The position numbers were made by a program, and so were the translations under genes. The notes under the pieces are model-generated. The model did not search any database. It was not told the origin of the DNA and saw only the letters and a list, made by a program, of their open reading frames with translations. This document shows, in pieces, positions 16,736 to 24,744 of a stretch of 43,733 nt of DNA (position 1 is its first letter; each line of letters opens with the position of its first letter). Source of the DNA: Paractinoplanes toevensis (GTDB taxonomy: Bacteria > Actinomycetota > Actinomycetes > Mycobacteriales > Micromonosporaceae); assembly GCF_018332695.1 (NCBI RefSeq), contig NZ_BOQN01000080.1:1-43733 (forward strand), in the 5' to 3' direction.

Positions 16736-16869
16736 TGGCCGTGGTGTGCCGCGTTCCGTGACCGCCGCGCCGCGACGCGCGCCGCGACGCGCGCCGCCAC
16801 GCGCTCCGTGGCTGGGCCCCACCGGGCTCCGTGGCTGGGCCCCGCCGCGCTCCTTGGCTGCGGCCCACC
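16722..16869 (+). repeat. Nested tandem repeats after the arginase-fold gene
   Basis: Three arrays abut. A 14-bp segment that includes the stop of the arginase-fold gene recurs 26 bases later (16722 and 16748). Then three 12-bp units (16769-16804, GCCGCGACGCGC type), then three 23-bp units (16801-16823, 16824-16846, 16847-16869, CTCCGTGGCTGGGCCCC type). Unit sizes 12 and 23 are not multiples of a common codon frame, so the arrays are not a coding repeat. Confidence 0.8.
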
Positions 16870-17031
16870 GTGCGTCGGGATGAGCCGGACGAGCAGTTCC
16901 GCTGGTGTGGCGGGTTCGGCGACCTCGTCATCGGCACGCTCGGCGATGAATGGCTGCTTGCCCTCGGCCCGGTGCCGGCGGCCGCCGCCGCGCACTGGAC
17001 GGTGCAACCATTCGTGCGCGGGATGGTGTGA
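16870..17031 (+). CDS. Possible 53-residue protein or gene remnant
   Basis: A short frame starting GTG right at the end of the 23-bp repeats has strongly G/C-ending codons and a protein-like sequence (FRWCGGFGDLVIGTLGDEWL, then AHWTVQPFVRGMV). No ribosome site is visible because the repeats occupy the leader. It may be the 3' remnant of a larger gene whose start was replaced by the repeats, or a true small protein. Not recognised. Confidence 0.3.
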   Translation: MRRDEPDEQFRWCGGFGDLVIGTLGDEWLLALGPVPAAAAAHWTVQPFVRGMV

Positions 17032-17476
17032 CGCTCCGGTCCCGCCGTCGGCGGCATCGGCGTCTTGAGACCAGGCCACCGCGGCCGCGCAATCCAGGAG
17101 AAGCCGGGCCGGGGCCGCCGAGACGGCCGCCCGGGATCCGATGCCGCAGGGCGGTGGTGCACAGGGGCGGTGGTGCGCAGGGCACCATATGAACATTCGT
17201 TCGGCGTCGCCGAACACGACGATCAAGACTGCCGACCGTGAGCCGTACACACGCTCCGTTCGGCCTCTTAACCAGGTCCAGTGCTCGGATCGACCGATGC
17301 GAGTACGACCACGGTGCGTGATGCCGGAACTGACGGGAAAGCATGATCGATTAACTCATTTGCCAATGAGCATGCATTAGGTCGCGCCGAATTGTTACGC
17401 CTGGGCTGCAGCCCATGGTCTTCTACGGACCGCTCTGTGGTCGCCGACGTCGGCGCGTCGTTGGACGCCTCAGACG
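17032..17476. other. Intergenic region entering the lower-GC islet
   Basis: About 445 bases without a convincing gene. It has a local duplication of GGGCGGTGGTGC (about 17153-17180) and an AT-rich patch with a perfect inverted repeat CTCATT-TGCC-AATGAG (17355-17370) overlapping AATGAGCATGCATT. Base composition falls here compared with the region to the left. Confidence 0.5.
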
Positions 17477-17515
17477 ATGCCACCAAGGTTTGATCGGTTT
17501 GAGTACCATCCGGGC

Positions 17516-18604
17516 ATGCTCGACTTCGACGGACGATTTCGCATGCCGGAACATCCGGAGTCGTTGGCCGCCGTACGTGAGTGGGAAGACACCGTCGCCG
17601 CGCGGCAGCAGCAATTCGGCGCCGACGATCCAAGGACGGTCGACAGCCGGCTCCATCTCGCCGAAGCTTACGAAAATCTGGGAAGGTCCTTCGAGGCTTA
17701 CGAAAACTCGGAGGACTCCGACGACCGTGAGTTGGAAGCACTGGCGACGGCCGAGTTGGCCAAGGCAGTCGACAGCCGCATCCGCACGCTCGGGCCGGAT
17801 CATCTCGACACGCTCACCATCCGGTACGACCTCACCGCGCTGCGCCTCCGCCAGGCGGTCCAGGAGGGGTTACCCGGACAGGACGAGTTGGTGACCGAGT
17901 TCCGGTCCATCGCCGACGTGTCGGCCCGAACGTTAGGGCACGCTCACCCGATGACGCTGAAAGCCCGGTCGCAGCTGTCCTTTTTCAGCCCGGAACCGGA
18001 GCGTTCGGCCCTGAAAGCGCAGGTCGTGCAGGGCTTGGAGGACGTGCTGGCCGAGCAGGAGCAGCGCCTCGGGTCTGATGACCCGCAAACCTTGGAAACG
18101 ATGAGGCGTCTGGTGGCGGCGTACCGAGACGACCGCGGTGATGAAGCACAACGGCTGGCGGAGCGGCTGATCGCCGGATGGGAGCGAGTTGCCGCCGCCC
18201 GCATCCGCGACCTGGGGCCAGTACATCCGGACACCGTAATCGCCCGGGAGCAACACCTCACATATGTCAATGACTGGGTATCCCGAGGCGCCGCCGAGCG
18301 GCTCTTCGAGGAACTCGTCGCGGAACACGTCCGGCTACTCGGTCCGGACCATCCTCGGACCCTTCACACGCAGCTGGAGCTGATACATACATGGAAAGGG
18401 CTGTACGGCTCCGCCACTCCGGAGACCATCACATTCGCCGAACGCCTTCTCCATCGCTTCCGCGATGTGCTCGGTCCGGATCACCACGACTTCCTGATGC
18501 TCCGCTATTACTTGATGTCGCAGCGCCTCATTGAAGGAAATCTTGACGCTGCCTTCGAGATAAAAAGGCAATACCCTGCGCCCGCCGACGACGAGGAGAA
18601 GTAA
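17516..18604 (+). CDS. Tetratricopeptide-repeat protein
   Basis: 362 residues of helical repeats. Repeat ends of the kinesin-light-chain type recur: FGADDPRT, LGPDHLDT, LGHAHPMT, LGSDDPQT, LGPVHPDT, LGPDHPRT, LGPDHHD, each about 45-60 residues apart. Such proteins are scaffolds for protein binding. No effector domain is fused, so this may be a free-standing TPR protein. A TACCAT -10-like hexamer 7 bases before ATG 17516 suggests a leaderless start; ATG 17477 is in frame and would add 13 residues with poor codon bias. Located in a lower-GC islet beside IS debris. Confidence 0.8.
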   Translation: MLDFDGRFRMPEHPESLAAVREWEDTVAARQQQFGADDPRTVDSRLHLAEAYENLGRSFEAYENSEDSDDRELEALATAELAKAVDSRIRTLGPDHLDTLTIRYDLTALRLRQAVQEGLPGQDELVTEFRSIADVSARTLGHAHPMTLKARSQLSFFSPEPERSALKAQVVQGLEDVLAEQEQRLGSDDPQTLETMRRLVAAYRDDRGDEAQRLAERLIAGWERVAAARIRDLGPVHPDTVIAREQHLTYVNDWVSRGAAERLFEELVAEHVRLLGPDHPRTLHTQLELIHTWKGLYGSATPETITFAERLLHRFRDVLGPDHHDFLMLRYYLMSQRLIEGNLDAAFEIKRQYPAPADDEEK

Positions 18605-18782
18605 AACCCGGCGGGTGGCATCACTGCGCGACATGACAGCTACGTCGGCCGAGGCTGCATTCACCATGCTCGGTTAGCGGCTCACTGTCATGCCGCCGAT
18701 CGCGCACGTGGCCGACCTGACCGTCGGGCGAAGTTCGACCTCGATGATTGCGCGACGTGCTACGACTCGATCAATCTGGAGC

Positions 18783-19244
18783 TCAGATCTGGTCGAGCAT
18801 GATCACGACATCCCCGGGTGCGTGCGTGCCGCCCAGTGCCCATGCCCATCCGGGAAGGGCAACAGCTTCGTCGAAGAACCTGTCGATGTCCTTGCCGAAG
18901 GACCATAGGTGTCCGGACGCCAGGTTCTCGGTCGCAGTGTTGGTAGGCCAATAGAGCGTGCAGCTCAGTTGCCACATCGGCGCGTCCTCGCCGCCGCGCT
19001 CGACGAGCTGCCGCGTGAGGCTAGCCGAGAATTCTCGCTGACCACGGAACTCATATGTCCCGAACTGGGCGAGGACTCCGTCACCGTCTTCGTCAGGTGG
19101 TCTTGCATCCTCGACCGGAAGCTCGGCAAATCGCCGGAAAGCCTCAACGACATGCCGGACATCGGTGGCAGCAACCGCATTCGAGTCCATCGCGGCATCG
19201 TCAAGCACCGACGCCAGAACCACCTCTGTTTCGCGGATTAGCAC
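18783..19244 (-). CDS. Hypothetical protein
   Basis: 153 residues from GTG 19244. The C-terminal half (SCTLYWPTNTATENLASGHL then WSFGKDIDRFFDEAVALPGW) looks like a globular domain with an acidic tail ending VVIMLDQI; the N-terminus is rich in acidic residues. No signal peptide or span. I do not recognise the family. The opposite-strand frames over it have no protein-like pattern. It is convergent with the TPR gene. Confidence 0.6.
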   Translation of the reverse strand: MLIRETEVVLASVLDDAAMDSNAVAATDVRHVVEAFRRFAELPVEDARPPDEDGDGVLAQFGTYEFRGQREFSASLTRQLVERGGEDAPMWQLSCTLYWPTNTATENLASGHLWSFGKDIDRFFDEAVALPGWAWALGGTHAPGDVVIMLDQI

Positions 19245-19277
19245 AAGTCGATCATCTCACTCGACGTCCTCTTCTGC

Positions 19278-19423
19278 CGCTGTCCGTCCGCGCGGCCGAA
19301 CCCGCGTACCCGATCGCCCGCGCCGTCCTGGACAACCCACGCCGCCTGTCCTACTTCGGCGGTTGGCACATCTTCGAATCCGACGAGCGGCTCCGAACGG
19401 CCGCCACCACCATCCTCTCTTGA
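19278..19423 (+). pseudogene. 3' remnant of an unidentified gene next to the IS element
   Basis: One frame reads as a plausible protein end (YPIARAVLDNPRRLSYFGGW, then HIFESDERLRTAATTILS) with a stop at 19421-19423 and strongly G/C-ending codons, but no start or upstream domain can be found. It lies about 70 bases left of the IS3 left end, so the body of the gene was probably lost in rearrangements. Could be chance; family not recognised. Confidence 0.35.
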
Positions 19424-19566
19424 TCCGGGCCGCGTACGAACCAACACCTCAACGAGCCACAGCGACGCACGGCCACGCGTTCTAACGGTCGGGTCTTGCC
19501 CCCTGATCTTGGACACTTGAACCTGGGATCGTGAGGTTCCGGGTAGATCAGGAGTCCTGAAGCAAG

Positions 19567-19887
19567 ATGGCGAACAAGCACTATCCCGCGCAGTTCAAGG
19601 CCGACGCGGTCGCGTTGTACCGGTCTCGGCCGGGTGCGACGATCGCGTCGATCGCTGGTGACCTGGGCATCAACCGGGAGACACTACGCAGCTGGGTCCG
19701 CCTGGATGACGAGCGTCGTGGCGGCGTCCCCGGTCGGCGCGGGCGGTCCCGGTCGCGGGGTGAGCCGGCGGCCGGCACGGTCGAGCAGGAGAACACCGAG
19801 TTGCGCCGGCGGGTCCGTGAGCTGCAGGAAGAACGCGACATCCTGCGGAAGGCGGCCCGGTATTTCGCCGGGGAGACGCGCTGGTGA
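19567..19887 (+). CDS. IS3-family transposase OrfA (helix-turn-helix protein)
   Basis: 106 residues, normal for OrfA. HTH: AQFKADAVALYRSRPGATIA then LGINRETLRSWVR; a C-terminal leucine-zipper-like helix (ENTELRRRVRELQEERDILR) ends KAARYFAGETRW. The stop TGA (19885-19887) overlaps the native orfB start GTG (19884) in the -1 frame, the arrangement used for programmed frameshifting in IS3 elements. The frame is intact. Confidence 0.9.
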   Translation: MANKHYPAQFKADAVALYRSRPGATIASIAGDLGINRETLRSWVRLDDERRGGVPGRRGRSRSRGEPAAGTVEQENTELRRRVRELQEERDILRKAARYFAGETRW

Positions 19888-20781
19888 ACCGCTCCCCGGT
19901 TCGTCGCCGACCACCAGACACGCTACGGCGTGAAGCAGTTGTGCCAGATCCTCAACATCGCCCGGTCCAGCTTCTACTACTGGAAAGCCACCGCGACGTC
20001 GCGGGCCGCCCGTGACACGGCGGACGCGGCGCTGGCCGCCCGGATCGAGGCGGTCCGCACCGCTCATGACGGCACCTACGGGGCCCCGCGGATCACTGCC
20101 GAACTGCACGACACCGGCATGCGGGTCAACCGCAAGAAAGTGGCCCGGGTGATGCGCCGCTACCGCATCCAAGGATTGCGGCTACGCCGGCGGGTGCAGA
20201 CCACGATCGCGGACCCGGCGGCGGCCAAGGCACCGGACCTGATCGGCCGGGACTTCACCGCCCCTCAGGTGAATCAGCGTTACGTCGGTGACATCACGTA
20301 TCTGCCGGTCGGGGAACGCGGATCCTTTACCTGCAACGGTTATCGACCTGCACTCACGACGGTTGGCCGGGTGGGCGATCGCCGATCACATGCGCACCGA
20401 ACTCGTCGTGGACGCCCTCGCCGCCGCCGAACGGACCCGGGGCAGCCTCGACGGGGCCATCTTCCACAGCGATCACGGAGCCCAATACACCTCGAAGGCG
20501 TTCGCGGCCGTCTGCGCAGCGGCTGGGGTCCGGCAATCGATGAGCAAGGTCGGCAGTTCCGCCGACAACGCCCTGGCGGAGTCGTTCAACGCGACCTTCA
20601 ACGCGAGACCCTGCAAGGCCGCCGGGCGTTCAGCGACGAACGCGAAGCCCGCCTGAGCAGCTTCCGCTGGCTGCACCGCTACAACTCGATCCGGCGCCAT
20701 TCCCGGCTCGGACAACGATCACCGAACGCCTACGAGAACAGCATCCGCACTACGCCAGCTACGCTGGCCCAGGCCGCATAG
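19884..20781 (+). pseudogene. IS3-family transposase OrfB, frameshifted
   Basis: DDE-type integrase pieces are spread over frames. The native start VNR at 19884 loses frame after about three codons (an extra base near 19893-19897), the helix-turn-helix part runs from about 19897 (RFVADHQTRYGVKQLC), and DITYLPVGERG carries the first Asp. Near 20322-20336 two bases are missing, moving the centre (IFHSDHGAQYTS, NALAESFNATF: second Asp and Glu) into another frame; one more missing base near 20602 restores the first frame for REtlqGRRAFSDERE to the end. A 283-codon frame thus stays open but encodes nonsense in the catalytic centre. Either true decay or assembly indels. Confidence 0.85.
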
Positions 20782-20948
20782 ACCCCGTGTCCAAGATCCG
20801 GGGGCAAGCCCCGTCCGGCATAGGCCGATGGTCGCACTAACCACGTCGATATGCGATGTTGGTTTCCTGGCGCACGTTGTTCTGAAGGGATCTGTCGGCG
20901 CGATCGGCCGAGGGTTTGGCGGCGGTGCTGAGCACGTACAGTCGATCG

Positions 20949-21683
20949 ATGACCGGTCCACGGACGGTCGTCCTCAACGGCGACCTCGGCAGTGGCAAGA
21001 CAACAGTGTCGGTCGCGCTGGCCGAACGGCTGGGAGTGCGCCGGGTCAGTATCGGCGACCTCTACCGGCAGATGGCGGCCGAGCACGGCATGACCGCGCT
21101 CCAATTCAACCTGCACGCTGAACTCGACGACAAAATCGACCACCACATCGACCAGCTCCAGCACGACATCGCCGCCTCGGGCGAACCGCTGGTCGTCGAC
21201 AGCCGCCTGGCCTGGCACTTCTTCCGCGGCGCGTACAAGGTCCACCTGGTCACCGACCCTCTGGTGGCGGCCCGGCGGGTCCTGGGCCGCCCAGGCGGTC
21301 CAGTTGAGCAGTACACCAGCATCGAGGATGCGTGCACGCAGTTGGCGGCGCGCAGCGAGAGTGAGCGGCAGCGGTTCCTCACCCGTTATGGGGCCGACAA
21401 GACCCGGTTGCAGAACTACGACCTGATCTGCGACACGACCAGTGCCAGCCCTGCTGACATCGTTACTCGCATCATCGAATGTGCAGCGGCACCGGCCTGT
21501 TTTCTCGACCCCCATCGGGTACGGCAGACGTCGTCCACCGAGAGCGACGGCGAGATTGTGGTCCTCCACCAAAACCCGCACTTCTTCGCCGTATGCGGCG
21601 GGCTCCGCCTCGACGCAGCCGTGCGGGCCGGCGAAACCTTGATCCCGGTGCAGCTTGTGAACGAAGCCGAGAAAGTACCGTAG
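20949..21683 (+). CDS. P-loop kinase, cytidylate/adenylate-kinase-like
   Basis: 244 residues. Walker A GDLGSGKT at 11-18 and the following VRRVSIGDLYRQMA match nucleotide-kinase-type ATPases, with a lid-like stretch (YTSIEDACTQLAARSESERQ). About the first 175 residues are the kinase; a short C-terminal part (EIVVLHQNPHFFAVCGGLRL) is extra and may bind substrate. It probably phosphorylates a nucleotide or small molecule, not identifiable here. ATG at 20949. Located just right of the IS element. Confidence 0.72.
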   Translation: MTGPRTVVLNGDLGSGKTTVSVALAERLGVRRVSIGDLYRQMAAEHGMTALQFNLHAELDDKIDHHIDQLQHDIAASGEPLVVDSRLAWHFFRGAYKVHLVTDPLVAARRVLGRPGGPVEQYTSIEDACTQLAARSESERQRFLTRYGADKTRLQNYDLICDTTSASPADIVTRIIECAAAPACFLDPHRVRQTSSTESDGEIVVLHQNPHFFAVCGGLRLDAAVRAGETLIPVQLVNEAEKVP

Positions 21684-22183
21684 GCGGATGGCAAACTCGG
21701 CACGCAACGTTGCCGACGATGCGCGCCGAAATACTCGTGAAACCGACGCCACTCGTGGATCTTGCCCGCCGGTGACGCTGGACTCCGCCAAGGATAAGGA
21801 GGTCGACGCGAAGGTCGACCTTCTGGCGGCCTCGACGCAAACGCGCGTCGGGCGGGTGATTGGTCGACAGATCCAGAGGCGTGGCGTCTCGCGCGGCGCG
21901 AAGAAATGGCCTCGCCGTTCTCTCGACGGACTCGCTCAGCCTAGGCAAGTCCGCGAAGTTGCCGAGGCATGCCGCTCAGCCGGGGTAGCTGTAGCCGTTT
22001 CGTCACCCCATTGACCGAACACCAGCGAACGGTCCTTGGGCGATCTGTCCGGTTGCCCCGTGGTCAGCAGTGACGACCTCATTGAGCACCTCGCCTGAAC
22101 ATCCGCTCATGCCGCGACGTGTGCAGGCAAGGGCTCACGTATTTCGAGGTGGAGATGGGCGTCGCCGTGCGAGGATCCGCGGC
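21684..22183. other. Intergenic region, no convincing gene
   Basis: 500 bases. A plus-strand frame 21688-22014 starts right after the kinase stop with AGGCGG before its ATG, but its sequence is compositionally odd and resembles nothing known. Opposite frames are no better. GC is lower than in the flanking genome. Confidence 0.4.
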
Positions 22184-22746
22184 ATGGCGTCATCGCGGGT
22201 GAGCAAGGCTGACCGGCTCCGTCGTGCAGCCGAGTCCCAAGCTCTCGTGCGAATCAACGGTCTCCGCGCAACGCTGACCGAGTCGACGGCGTCGTCGTCG
22301 CTGTTGGCTCCAAGTGGGCGTTGATCGCGCACACCGGTGATGGAGGCTTCTTCGAGGGCTTGGTCGCCGTCCGCGTCAAGGATGTGGTGAAGGTCGAGAA
22401 GGACTCCTCGTTCCAGGAGCGCTTCGCCCGGACTCAGCCCGAGTGGCCGCCGACAACCCCAGCGGACCTCGACCTGGACACGACCGCGGGTCTGCTTAGG
22501 GCCATGAGCGCGATCTCGCCACTGCTCGCCATCGAGCAGGAAAGACGGTTCCACTCGCAGATGGTGTGGATAGGTGTCGTCGACGAGCTCACCAAACGGT
22601 GGCTGTGGCTGCACGAAGTTCGTCCGAACGCCACATGGCGCAAGCGGCCACGCGGCTACCAGCTTCGCCGAATCACCAAGGTCTACATTTCCGATCGTTA
22701 CCTCACCGCCCTCGCGGCCATCGCCGGGACCGGACCCACGCACTGA
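22184..22746 (+). pseudogene. Hypothetical gene split by a frameshift
   Basis: ATG 22184 with GAGGA 8 bases upstream opens a frame (SKADRLRRAAESQALVRING) that stops at 22324. A second frame, from about 22270 to 22746, continues the protein: NADRVDGVVVAVGSKWALIA, then HTGDGGFFEGLVAVRVKDV and a C-terminal WRKRPRGYQLRRITKVY. The junction is at CGCGCAACG (22265-22272), where two extra bases (a GC doubling) would explain the shift. Joined product about 186 residues; family not recognised. A TTG at 22321 could restart translation. Confidence 0.7.
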
Positions 22747-22838
22747 CACTGAAGACGTCCGGATCCGCCGCTGTTGACGCGCGACGGCGCGCCACCGCGG
22801 CCACGACCCCGAGAGACCGACGGCTTTAAGCTGTCCAT

Positions 22839-23309
22839 GTGGCAACGATGATCGAAGTCGTATCTCTCATCGATGCGGCTCCGCCCAGGGTGTTCGACCT
22901 GGAACTCGACATGGACGTTCACGCCGGTTCTTTGCCTGGTAGCCAGGAGACGGCAACGACAAGCACCGGCCGCCGCCAGCTCGCCCTCGGCGACGAGGTC
23001 ACCTTTCATGCTCGTCATCTGGGCTTGAACTGGCAGATGACCAGTCGAATCAGCGCCTATGAACCTCCGTACCACTTTGTCGACGAACAGGTCCGCGGCC
23101 CCTTCCGGGCGTTGCGCCATGAACACCACTTCGAGGATCTGGGGGACGGAGGTACGCGGATGACCGATCGCATGAGCATCCACGCGCCCCTCGGACCATT
23201 GGGCGCGATGGTGACCAGGCTACTGCTCGCTCCTTACCTGAGTCGGCTGCTGAGGCAGCGCGCCATCCACATCAAGCGCCTGGCCGAGAACGTCGACCGC
23301 AGGCGATGA
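22839..23309 (+). CDS. SRPBCC (START-like) superfamily protein
   Basis: 156 residues. IEVVSLIDAAPPRVFDLELD at the N-terminus, YEPPYHFVDEQVRGPFRALR and HEHHFEDLGDGGTRMTDRMS in the middle, and a long C-terminal helix form the helix-grip fold of cyclase/dehydrase-like proteins that bind hydrophobic ligands. GTG 22839 and ATG 22848 are both possible starts. No partner enzyme nearby. Confidence 0.85.
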   Translation: MATMIEVVSLIDAAPPRVFDLELDMDVHAGSLPGSQETATTSTGRRQLALGDEVTFHARHLGLNWQMTSRISAYEPPYHFVDEQVRGPFRALRHEHHFEDLGDGGTRMTDRMSIHAPLGPLGAMVTRLLLAPYLSRLLRQRAIHIKRLAENVDRRR

Positions 23310-23386
23310 GCGTCAGGCTGGTGCATTGATCTGCCGCGAAGTGCGCGGCGGTGCGCCAGTCGTGGCGTCCTCGGTCTGACAACCCG

Positions 23387-24055
23387 TCAGCGCTGCCAAA
23401 GGAAAGCGGCTGTCGCGCATGTGTGGCAGCGGAAACCGTAGCCGCATCCGCCGCCCCCGAAGTTCATCGAGGTGCGGTGGTCGTGTCCTTCCTCGAGCTG
23501 TACGACGAACGTCATCCGATGCGCACAGATGTCGCAGCTAGGGGTCTCATCGTTCTGCAGCCACGCGGGACGGCCGCCGATCTGGCCGAGCACTTCCCGT
23601 GCTGACCGGCCGCTTCGTTCGCACCATTGCTCCGGGGCGTCGAGATAATCCTCGACATCGACCTGCTCAAAATCGACGGCGCAGGTCTCGTCGAGCAGCG
23701 TGACGCCATCGCCGGGCGGAGGAAGGGTGCCGGTGACGTCAGCAAGGAAGATGAATGCTCGATTGCCGCCAGCCCGCGGATCCCACTCGTCGCACAGACC
23801 AGGATCGTTCTGGCACATGAAGGCCGAGAACAAGCCAACGCCGCCCAGTTCGACGTCAGCCATGCTTACCTGCGCCAGGAACTGCATGGGGCCTTCGCAC
23901 TCCCGACACCGAGGCCATTCGAAGTCGCTCGGCGCGTACGGCATTCCGCCCGTACGGGTCCCAGGGGCATCAGCAGCCGCAGGACCGGAGTAGGTCATCA
24001 GCTTCACCACGCGAGCAGGGTATCCGGCAATACCCACGAACAAGATCGGGTGCAC
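23387..24055 (-). CDS. DUF1963-like protein with CxxC pairs
   Basis: About 222 residues if GTG 24055 is used. The fold cue is GTRTGGMPYAPSDFEWPRC followed by GPMQFLAQVSMADVE, typical of the YwqG/DUF1963 group; an acidic middle and three CxxC pairs (CREC, CDIC, CHTC) suggest zinc binding. Ends in a Gly/Cys-rich part and AAFLWQR. The start is uncertain: GTG at 24010 and 24007, ATG at 23998 and ATG at 24109 are in frame. Function unknown. The plus-strand frames over it are shadows. Confidence 0.7.
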   Translation of the reverse strand: MHPILFVGIAGYPARVVKLMTYSGPAAADAPGTRTGGMPYAPSDFEWPRCRECEGPMQFLAQVSMADVELGGVGLFSAFMCQNDPGLCDEWDPRAGGNRAFIFLADVTGTLPPPGDGVTLLDETCAVDFEQVDVEDYLDAPEQWCERSGRSAREVLGQIGGRPAWLQNDETPSCDICAHRMTFVVQLEEGHDHRTSMNFGGGGCGYGFRCHTCATAAFLWQR

Positions 24056-24234
24056 TGATCTGCCGCTGTCCGCGCGCGGCTGCCGGGCGCGTTCTTTCGC
24101 TCCTGACATAGCGGGTCGTCGGACTTCCGATCGATCATGTGGGGATGTGTGGTGACGTCCGAGTGGTTGGCTACGCGTCTGGCGATCACCCGAGGTCTGC
24201 ACTCCAGCGTGTGACGGCGCTCATGCCACGATGA

Positions 24235-24456
24235 TCAGTCGGGGAACAGTTCGTCGAAACGGTTCTCGAGCTTGCTGATCCGTTCCCGCCAGTCGAGCTC
24301 AACCTCGATAGTGATCGTTCCGAGCGTGTAGGCCAGCACCGTGCGCCAGGCGTCATCCTCGACCTCAGCGGGCCGGGCGGCCGCCTGTTCGAGGAAGGCG
24401 AAATCCGACTTCGCGCGCGCCACGATGTCGTCGCGGCCTGATGTTCCGGTGGTCAC
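24235..24456 (-). CDS. Small hypothetical protein
   Basis: 73 residues from GTG 24456, with GAGAGG about 13 bases upstream. Sequence is acidic and helical (DDIVARAKSDFAFLEQAAAR, ELDWRERISKLENRFDELFP). The frame has a protein-like pattern and normal codon bias, so I think it is real. No recognisable family or neighbour partner. Confidence 0.5.
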   Translation of the reverse strand: MTTGTSGRDDIVARAKSDFAFLEQAAARPAEVEDDAWRTVLAYTLGTITIEVELDWRERISKLENRFDELFPD

Positions 24457-24744
24457 GACCAGACCCGCCCTCTCAGATTTCGGATCATGGCAACGTCAAT
24501 GCGCCCACGGTGAGGGTCCTGCACCGGTATCGGCCCGGGGGCCTGCGCACGGGTTCGACCTCGGTTGGCAGCTCGGTAGGGCCGGTCACTGCCGCCTTTC
24601 CGGAGGGGTAGTTCCAGATCTGTTCCGATGACATGGTCGAAGGCAGGTGGCGGCGGTATGGGTCTGCGTCTGGTCCTCGGGCCAGCCAGCGGTGAATGTG
24701 AGAGATGAACCGCTTAGCTGGCGCTGACCATGCGGGCTGTGTGG
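24457..24744. other. Intergenic stretch, no assigned gene
   Basis: A minus-strand frame here extends out of the downstream membrane gene region in another phase and ends at 24485; its last 49 codons from an ATG near 24634 (SSEQIWNYPSGKAAVTGPTE) look weakly protein-like but have no ribosome site or known homologue. Nothing else is seen. Confidence 0.35.

Larger units (their letters stand above)
19495..20808 (+). mobile_element. Decayed IS3-family insertion sequence
   Basis: Terminal inverted repeats at 19495-19516 and 20787-20808 match in 21 of 22 positions (CTTGCCCCC-n-GATCTTGGACAC). Inside lie orfA and orfB of an IS3-type transposase. No clear target-site duplication is visible: the bases outside both ends differ, so one end may have been rearranged or the site drifted. 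The transposase second frame carries several single-base indels, so the element cannot move by itself. Confidence 0.88.

Noticed and set aside
16741..16869. CRISPR array
   Set aside because: Units are 12 and 23 bp directly abutting, without spacers, and no cas genes are present.
21688..22014. 108-codon frame after the P-loop kinase gene
   Set aside because: Odd composition and no family likeness despite a purine-rich leader; kept only as a note in the intergenic entry.
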